Source: Sacculina carcini
Lineage: Eukaryota > Arthropoda > Thecostraca > Sacculinidae
NCBI GenBank assembly: GCA_916048095.2
Contig: OU696595.1
Location: 948,795 to 1,012,794, forward strand
Direction: 5' to 3'
DNA: 64,000 nucleotides
In this document: positions 58,963 through 64,000 of the stretch, one piece after another
Layout of the letters: each line of letters opens with the position of its first letter
Numbering within the stretch: position 1 is the first letter of the stretch
The notes under the pieces: generated by a model
Told to the model about the DNA's origin: nothing
The model's database searches: none
The model's input: the letters and a program-made list of their open reading frames with translations, nothing else
Position numbers and translations under genes: made by a program

Positions 58963-59406
58963 GACCCATAAAAAGTCTTAACCAATAGAAAAGTCTAAAT
59001 GTGAATGTTTATATTTTAGATGTGGCAAAATATTTTCCCTAGAACTGCCTCGTATGTAAACCCGCCCGTCGTGCGGAACTATAAATAGAATATAATGAAT
59101 CAAAAAGCAAAAAGCTTATCCAATAGAAAAATATAAATTTGTAAATTCTTGTTTTAATTATTGACGAAGTTTTTTTCCTCAACACTGCTCAAGTTCACAT
59201 CCATCCTTCGTGTGTAGTAATTCAGAAGTGTAACACTATCAAAACAATGAAACCTTCTGTCATCTCTACAATTCCAAATTTATGCGTCCGCTAAAACAGC
59301 ATATTCATATAGTTGGCATTGCATGATATTACAACCCATATCCTTATGCAACTTGAGTAGTTAACTTTTTTCCCAGTAGTATTTTACCCGCCCGTCGGGC
59401 GAAACA
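58963..59406 (-). mobile_element. Helitron remnant left of the L2 LINE
   Basis: Matches the chain at 29050-29540 (ACCCATAAAAAGTCTTAACC, ACCGCCTCGT-type modules, CCATATCCTTATGCAACTTGA, CCGCCCGTCGGGCG). The LINE interrupts it in the hairpin module; it resumes at 63932. Confidence 0.7.
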
Positions 59407-59740
59407 ACAACAACAACAACAACAACAACATGTATGTGTTATAGCGCACCGAAGGGCTCGGGCGCGACACGATTATAACAGTTGGGAACACGGAATACAA
59501 ATAACAGGACACATGCAAAAGAAGTAAACTACAAATATGCAATAAATGACAATAAATATAGAGACAAAATATGGGCAAAACATACAAAGCAGACGGACAT
59601 GACGGACAAGACAACACGACTGAAACATAATGACAACACAACACAGCAAACACAACTCGGGAGAATATAGTCATAGCGTAGATAAAGTAAGCATGCAAAT
59701 GAGAGAAGGAATACGAGTAAGAACAGGCTAAAGTAACATG

Positions 59741-62693
59741 TTATAGTGATGCAAAAAGTGTGAGAGTGTGGGAGACTGGATCAAAAGAGAGGTCAAAAAA
59801 GTGTTTGGAGAGCTTAGAGCGGAAAGAATTGTAGGAAAGAGAAGAAGTAATGTGAACTGGGATGGAATTGTAAAGGCGAGGGGCGGAAAAAAAGAATGAT
59901 TTGGAGGACCAAGGAGATTCATTTACAGCACGAGGGCACACAAGGGGAAGAGGAATTCGGGAAGGAGTGAGGCAAGGAGTGAGGAGAAGGCGGAGATAGG
60001 ATGGCTGATGAGGATCGTGGAGGAGCTTATATATCAGACAGCACAGGCGAAAGTGAATACGTGGAATAATAGGGAGCCAGCGAAATTGAAAAAGAAATTG
60101 AGAAGTGTGACGACAAGGAACAGGATGAAGGACAAAACGACAAGATTGGTTAATAACGCGTTGAAGGATTTTAAGAGAACGACGAGGAGCATGGATGTAC
60201 AAAGAATTACAATAGTCAAGTCTAGAGAATACATGAGAGTGAATAAGTTTGATTGCGGAAGGTCTGTCGAGATATGAGCGTATAGGATAGAGGGATCTCA
60301 AGATAAGACGACAAGTGCGGGCGACAGAGAGGATGTTGTCGGAGGAAGAGAGAGATGAGTCAAAAATAAGTCCGAGATTGCGAACTGTCGATGATAGGAT
60401 AAGAGGTAAGCGAGGAGGAAGAATACGAGGAGGATGAAGAGCCAGAAACTCAGACTTGGACGAGTTGAGGAGAAGGTGACGGGACGACGCCCAAGAAGAG
60501 ATGGTGGATAGGATGTCAGAGAGAAAAGACGGAGAAGGAAAAGGAAGAGGGATATATAACTGAATGTCATCAGCGTAGATATGAAATGAGATGGAATACT
60601 TACGAAGGATAGGACAGAGGGAGGACATGTAAAGGTTAAAGAGTATCGGACCAAGAATAGATCCCTGAGGGACACCTGATGAAAGATGGATAGGATCAGA
60701 TACAGAGGAATTGAAGTTGACAGAGTAGGTCCTTCCCGAAAGGTACGATTTCAGGAGAGAGAGGGCAGAAGACGAGATACCAAGATGAGAGAAGTCATGA
60801 ATTAGGATAGAGTGATTAACAAGGTCGAAGGCGGAGGACATATCGAGAAGAACGAGAAGAACAGAGCGACGGTACGAGAAGTGCGAAAGGATGTCATTGG
60901 AGATAGAAAGAAGAACTTATTCGGTAGAATGAGAAGGGCGAAACCCGGATTGGAAGGGATCAAGAGACTGGCAGATGAAAGGGGAAAGTTGCGCGGAGAT
61001 AGCGGACTCGAGAAGTTTAGAAGCAAAGCACAGAAGAGATATAGGACGATAGTTACTAAGTATAGAAGAGTCAAGGTTCTGTTTCTCAAGAATCGGACGG
61101 ACAATTGCATGTTTGTCAGCGAGAAGCTGGCCGTGAAGAAAAGAGGAGTTGATAAGATGCAGGAGATAAGGAGCCAGGGAAGGAAAGGATTTGGAGATAG
61201 CAGGGAAGTTGATTGGATCAGCTGGTGAGAAGGATAGCCTGGAAGAGGAAACGAGGGAAACGATATCATGAAGATCAATGTGAGAGAAGGACGTGAACCG
61301 GTGATGAGTGGAAGTGTGAGTGAGGGCAGCACAATTGGTGGGAATACTCGATTGTGTGAGTTTTACTTTTTCAGAGAACAATGTTGAGAACTCGGGAGCC
61401 GTTAGAGGAGAGGAAAAGGCAGGAGAGTGAAGACCGCAGAGAGAGTTCAGAGTGGACCACAATGACTTGGAGGAACGAGAAAGGGACGAGAGTTTGGAGC
61501 TATAGTACCTACTTTTAGCAGCAGAAAGAGCAGAAGAGAAAGATGAGCGAGCGGAGCAGCACAAAAGCCAATCGGAAGAAGATCGTGAACGCCTCCAAGT
61601 ACGATCAAGACGTCGTTGAAGAGACTTGAGTACTCGAAGCTGAGGAGATGACCAAGGAGGAGAGCGAGAGGAAGATGAGCGAGTGATGATTGGGAACATA
61701 CAATTATTTATATGGGAGAGTGCGGAAGAGAAATATGGGTAGATATCATGGGGAGGAAGATAATACAGAGCAGAGATAGGGAGACAGGAGGATAATAGTG
61801 AGTGAAATTGAATGGAATTAAAACATTTGTAGTTACGATAGCTGGACGGAGTATGAGAAGGGGGACAAGTGAGCGGCAGAGTAGATAAAAGTAGGCTATG
61901 GTCAGAAACGGAGGAATCAGGAGAAAATACAAAGATATCGGAAGGGACAGGATCAGTCGAGAGAAATGGGGAGGGAAACAGGACTAGATCAAGTGTATGG
62001 CCAGATATATGTGTAGGAGAGAGAGAAGAATAAGAGAGACCATAGGAAGTAAGTAATGAGATAAAATTCAAGCAGTAAGGATTGGCCGAGGGTGAATCAA
62101 GCCAGAAGTTAAAGTCGCCGAGTATGATAAAATGGCTGGAGAAAATAGACGAGACTGCTTCAATGAGAGAAGGAAACTCTTGAAAAAAACATCGCGGAAG
62201 TGCCGGGGTGATTGGGACGGTAAATGATAAGGATGCAAAACTTGTTAAAAAAGGGGACCGAGAGGGTGAGAGCTAGGAATTCGAATGAGGTGGGAAAACA
62301 TACCAGATTGGAAAGGGACGAAATGGAGAGACCTTTGCAGAATAGACAACCTATCCCGCCACCCGAAGACTTAGAACTGTCGCGCGATTTGTGTAGGAAT
62401 GAAGAACAGGAAGGTAAGTTAGCAGAGAAGGAGGAAATATCAGAATCAAGGAGCCAGGTTTCGGCAACACAGAGAATAGACATATTATGTGAGGCAAAGA
62501 GGTGGGATATGTGAGTCGTTTTATTTCGAGCCGATCTGATGTTGAGAAATCCAATTGAAAGATACTTAGAGTTAAAATGTGGACTAGGTTGAGGTGAGGG
62601 AAGTGAGGAACAGGAGAGGGAAGAGATGGAAGAGCGGCAGGGAAATTGCGCTGAAATAGAAAGAGGAAGGGATGAATCCCTAGAAGGCGATAG
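59741..62693 (-). pseudogene. L2 LINE ORF2 (endonuclease-reverse transcriptase), damaged
   Basis: Starts in the same frame as ORF1. Endonuclease: FLNIRSARNKTTHISHLF, then CVAETWLL (Asn and Glu of the APE-type site) and GDFNFWLDSP. RT: FQSGFRPSHSTE, SSAFDLVNHS, SGVPQGSILGPILFN, IYADDIQLYIPL (YADD), and the L2/CR1 C-terminal block FSRLDYCNSLYIHAP ... FRWLPIIPRIHFRLCC. Two lesions: a one-base frameshift in a run of T near 62185-62191, and a TAA right after HSTE at about 60914-60916. Otherwise open to a natural stop at 59741. The first in-frame ATG (62483) lies inside the endonuclease. Confidence 0.88.
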
Positions 62694-63827
62694 TCAATTT
62701 AGCATTGGCGAGGGATGACGAGGGATGACGGTCGGTGGTGAGGGGGTGGGAGCTAAGAGAGTGCGGGCACGGATAGAATTGCGGACAGCCAAGAAGGAAG
62801 AACACTGCGGAGAAAAAACAGAATGGTTAGAAGTGTGGCCGTGATTAGTGCAGTTGACACATTTCAGTGTGCTGCAATCAGGACAGGCGGAGGAGGGGTG
62901 GGGACCAGCACAATAGCCACAGACGGGTACTTTTGTGGGGCAACGCTCAAACTTGTGACCAAGTCCACAGCAGCAAGAGCAGCGAGTCACCCAAAACCTG
63001 TCATAAACGCGACAACAGCGTAGGTGGACGAAGAGGCGATTACCTCCCTCACGAATTTTTTGCCGAACTCCCGGTGAGACTCCCAGCACGGCATGAGAGC
63101 GACCTTGTTTAGGCGGGGTGATGAAGAATAACTTGAAGTCGGCTTCTGGGACATCAGTGAGAAAGCTGTTCTTGGCACGCAGGGAGGTCAGCAGACTATC
63201 AGGGGACGAGGGTGGCACATCCACGAGGGTGATTTTCGGCAGAATTGTTTGCTGCTTATTCAGCACTGCTACTTGCACTCCTTTGATGTTGTCGGCAAGC
63301 GACTTGGCTGCCTGGGCAGCGGCGTCTTCGGTGAAGCAGCGCAAAGCAAAACCACCAGATGATGTAGGACGGGCCGTTTTCACTTGTACCGTTTGCAGAT
63401 GTTGTTCCAAGTTATCATCTCGTACAGGCTCTTTACTTTTGTTTTTCACCACAAGATTAATTGTACGGGCTGGCACGTTGTGGTGGGAAGCGGTATTTTC
63501 ATCAGCGTTGGCAGAGGCGCAGCGAGAGTGGTAAACGTCACGCAGATCATCAAGCAGCTTAGTTCGCAGCTTGGTGAAGCGGGACTCCATCACCGATGTC
63601 ACTTTCTCGACAGTCAGTGGATTACGCTTGACTAGTGCGAAGTCAGTTTTGCACAAAGCACAAACCCAAAACAGTTTATGCTTCTTGACAGCATTGTATG
63701 CCGGTGTAGAAAGCGCCGCGCATGAGGGGTGAAATACGGCGGAGCATCCTTCGCACATAATGTGCGCGACGGCGGAAACGGACTCACCGCAACAACACAA
63801 TCGATCAATGTCCGAACGGTTGGGCAT
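62694..63827 (-). CDS. L2 LINE ORF1 protein (PHD-like finger and zinc knuckles)
   Basis: 377 codons from ATG at 63827 (MPNRSDIDRL). Residues ~10-65 form a PHD-type finger (CCCGES, MCEGC, FHPSC, WVCALC). A middle section (residues ~150-200, SGGFALRCFTEDAAAQAAKS) resembles the RRM-like domain of LINE ORF1 proteins. Residues ~290-355 hold Cys/His knuckles: CCCGLGHKFERC, CGYCAGPHPSSAC, CVNCTNHGHTSNH. Role: RNA-binding partner of ORF2. The frame is intact. It ends in TGA followed directly by CTA and then an open frame into ORF2 (see findings). Confidence 0.85.
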   Translation of the reverse strand: MPNRSDIDRLCCCGESVSAVAHIMCEGCSAVFHPSCAALSTPAYNAVKKHKLFWVCALCKTDFALVKRNPLTVEKVTSVMESRFTKLRTKLLDDLRDVYHSRCASANADENTASHHNVPARTINLVVKNKSKEPVRDDNLEQHLQTVQVKTARPTSSGGFALRCFTEDAAAQAAKSLADNIKGVQVAVLNKQQTILPKITLVDVPPSSPDSLLTSLRAKNSFLTDVPEADFKLFFITPPKQGRSHAVLGVSPGVRQKIREGGNRLFVHLRCCRVYDRFWVTRCSCCCGLGHKFERCPTKVPVCGYCAGPHPSSACPDCSTLKCVNCTNHGHTSNHSVFSPQCSSFLAVRNSIRARTLLAPTPSPPTVIPRHPSPMLN

Positions 63828-63931
63828 TGCGGTCACAACACTCGCGCACAGAAAAAGACAGAGCAAATAAGGAAGACACGGAGCTCACAGAAACAGCACC
63901 ACTCGCGACGGCTACTCGACGACGACTGATT

Positions 63932-64000
63932 AAACAATTCATGTGTAAATATTGAGGACAATAAAGCCTTTCTATTCAGTATAGTGTAGCATTAATTAAA
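63932..64000 (-). mobile_element. Helitron remnant right of the L2 LINE
   Basis: AATTCATGTGTAAATATTGA and what follows repeat the segment that comes after the palindromic hairpin in other copies (for example 48900 on). Runs off the window. Confidence 0.7.

Larger units (their letters stand above)
59407..63931 (-). mobile_element. L2-clade LINE, nearly full length (4.5 kb)
   Basis: Both ORFs, a 3' UTR and a 3' tail of (TTG)n (59407-59430 on the minus strand) are present. It split the Helitron hairpin module: CCCGTCGGGCG on the left and ACAATTCATGTG on the right, with AAACA on both sides as a likely target duplication (59402-59406, 63932-63936). It has at least two ORF2 lesions (see ORF2). It is closely related to the truncated L2 at 20187-21545. 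Confidence 0.9.

Overview
The window is from an invertebrate animal genome. It is AT-rich and full of microsatellites and repeats, carries L2-type LINEs, Ty3/Gypsy LTR elements and Helitrons, and shows no bacterial gene organisation. I cannot name the species. Almost all of the 64 kb is transposable-element sequence. I see one convincing candidate host gene, at 31.8-35.2 kb on the minus strand.

Layout. 1-6686: two copies of one LTR retroelement on the minus strand, one sitting inside the other. 6687-30966: a thicket of non-autonomous Helitrons, mostly on the minus strand, interrupted by a CsRn1-like Gypsy element (11754-16362) and a 5'-truncated L2 LINE (20187-21545). A unique stretch of about 1.2 kb (21681-22884) has no recognisable gene. 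30967-35669: an island free of Helitron sequence that holds a gene for a Gln/Pro/Tyr-rich protein, about two thirds of it encoded by a 21/24-bp minisatellite. 35670-55433: a second Helitron block, where long copies (about 3.7-4.1 kb) alternate head to tail with a short relative (about 450 bp), ending in an inverted fragment. 55434-58071: unique sequence, three minisatellites and a decayed LINE reverse transcriptase. 58074-58960: a long inverted-repeat element flanked by TA. 58963-64000: Helitron sequence split by a nearly full-length L2 LINE on the minus strand.

The Helitrons are identified by their ends. Read on the minus strand they start with TC followed by an A/T-rich stretch, end in CTAG about nine bases after a GC-rich hairpin, and lie between A and T, usually inside (TA)n tracts. 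They carry no Rep/helicase gene. Their bodies hold a dimeric satellite of about 340 bp, many internal copies of the terminal hairpin, and a fragment resembling a hAT-transposon end at the same internal place in six copies.

Order of events from nesting: Helitron amplification came first. The Gypsy element, the full-length L2 and the left-hand LTR element then landed in Helitron DNA. A 978-bp tandem duplication (39541-41076) looks very recent. The most noteworthy points are the in-phase minisatellite gene, an L2 LINE whose two ORFs are separated only by a UGA-CUA codon pair in one frame, and the alternating short/long Helitron array.
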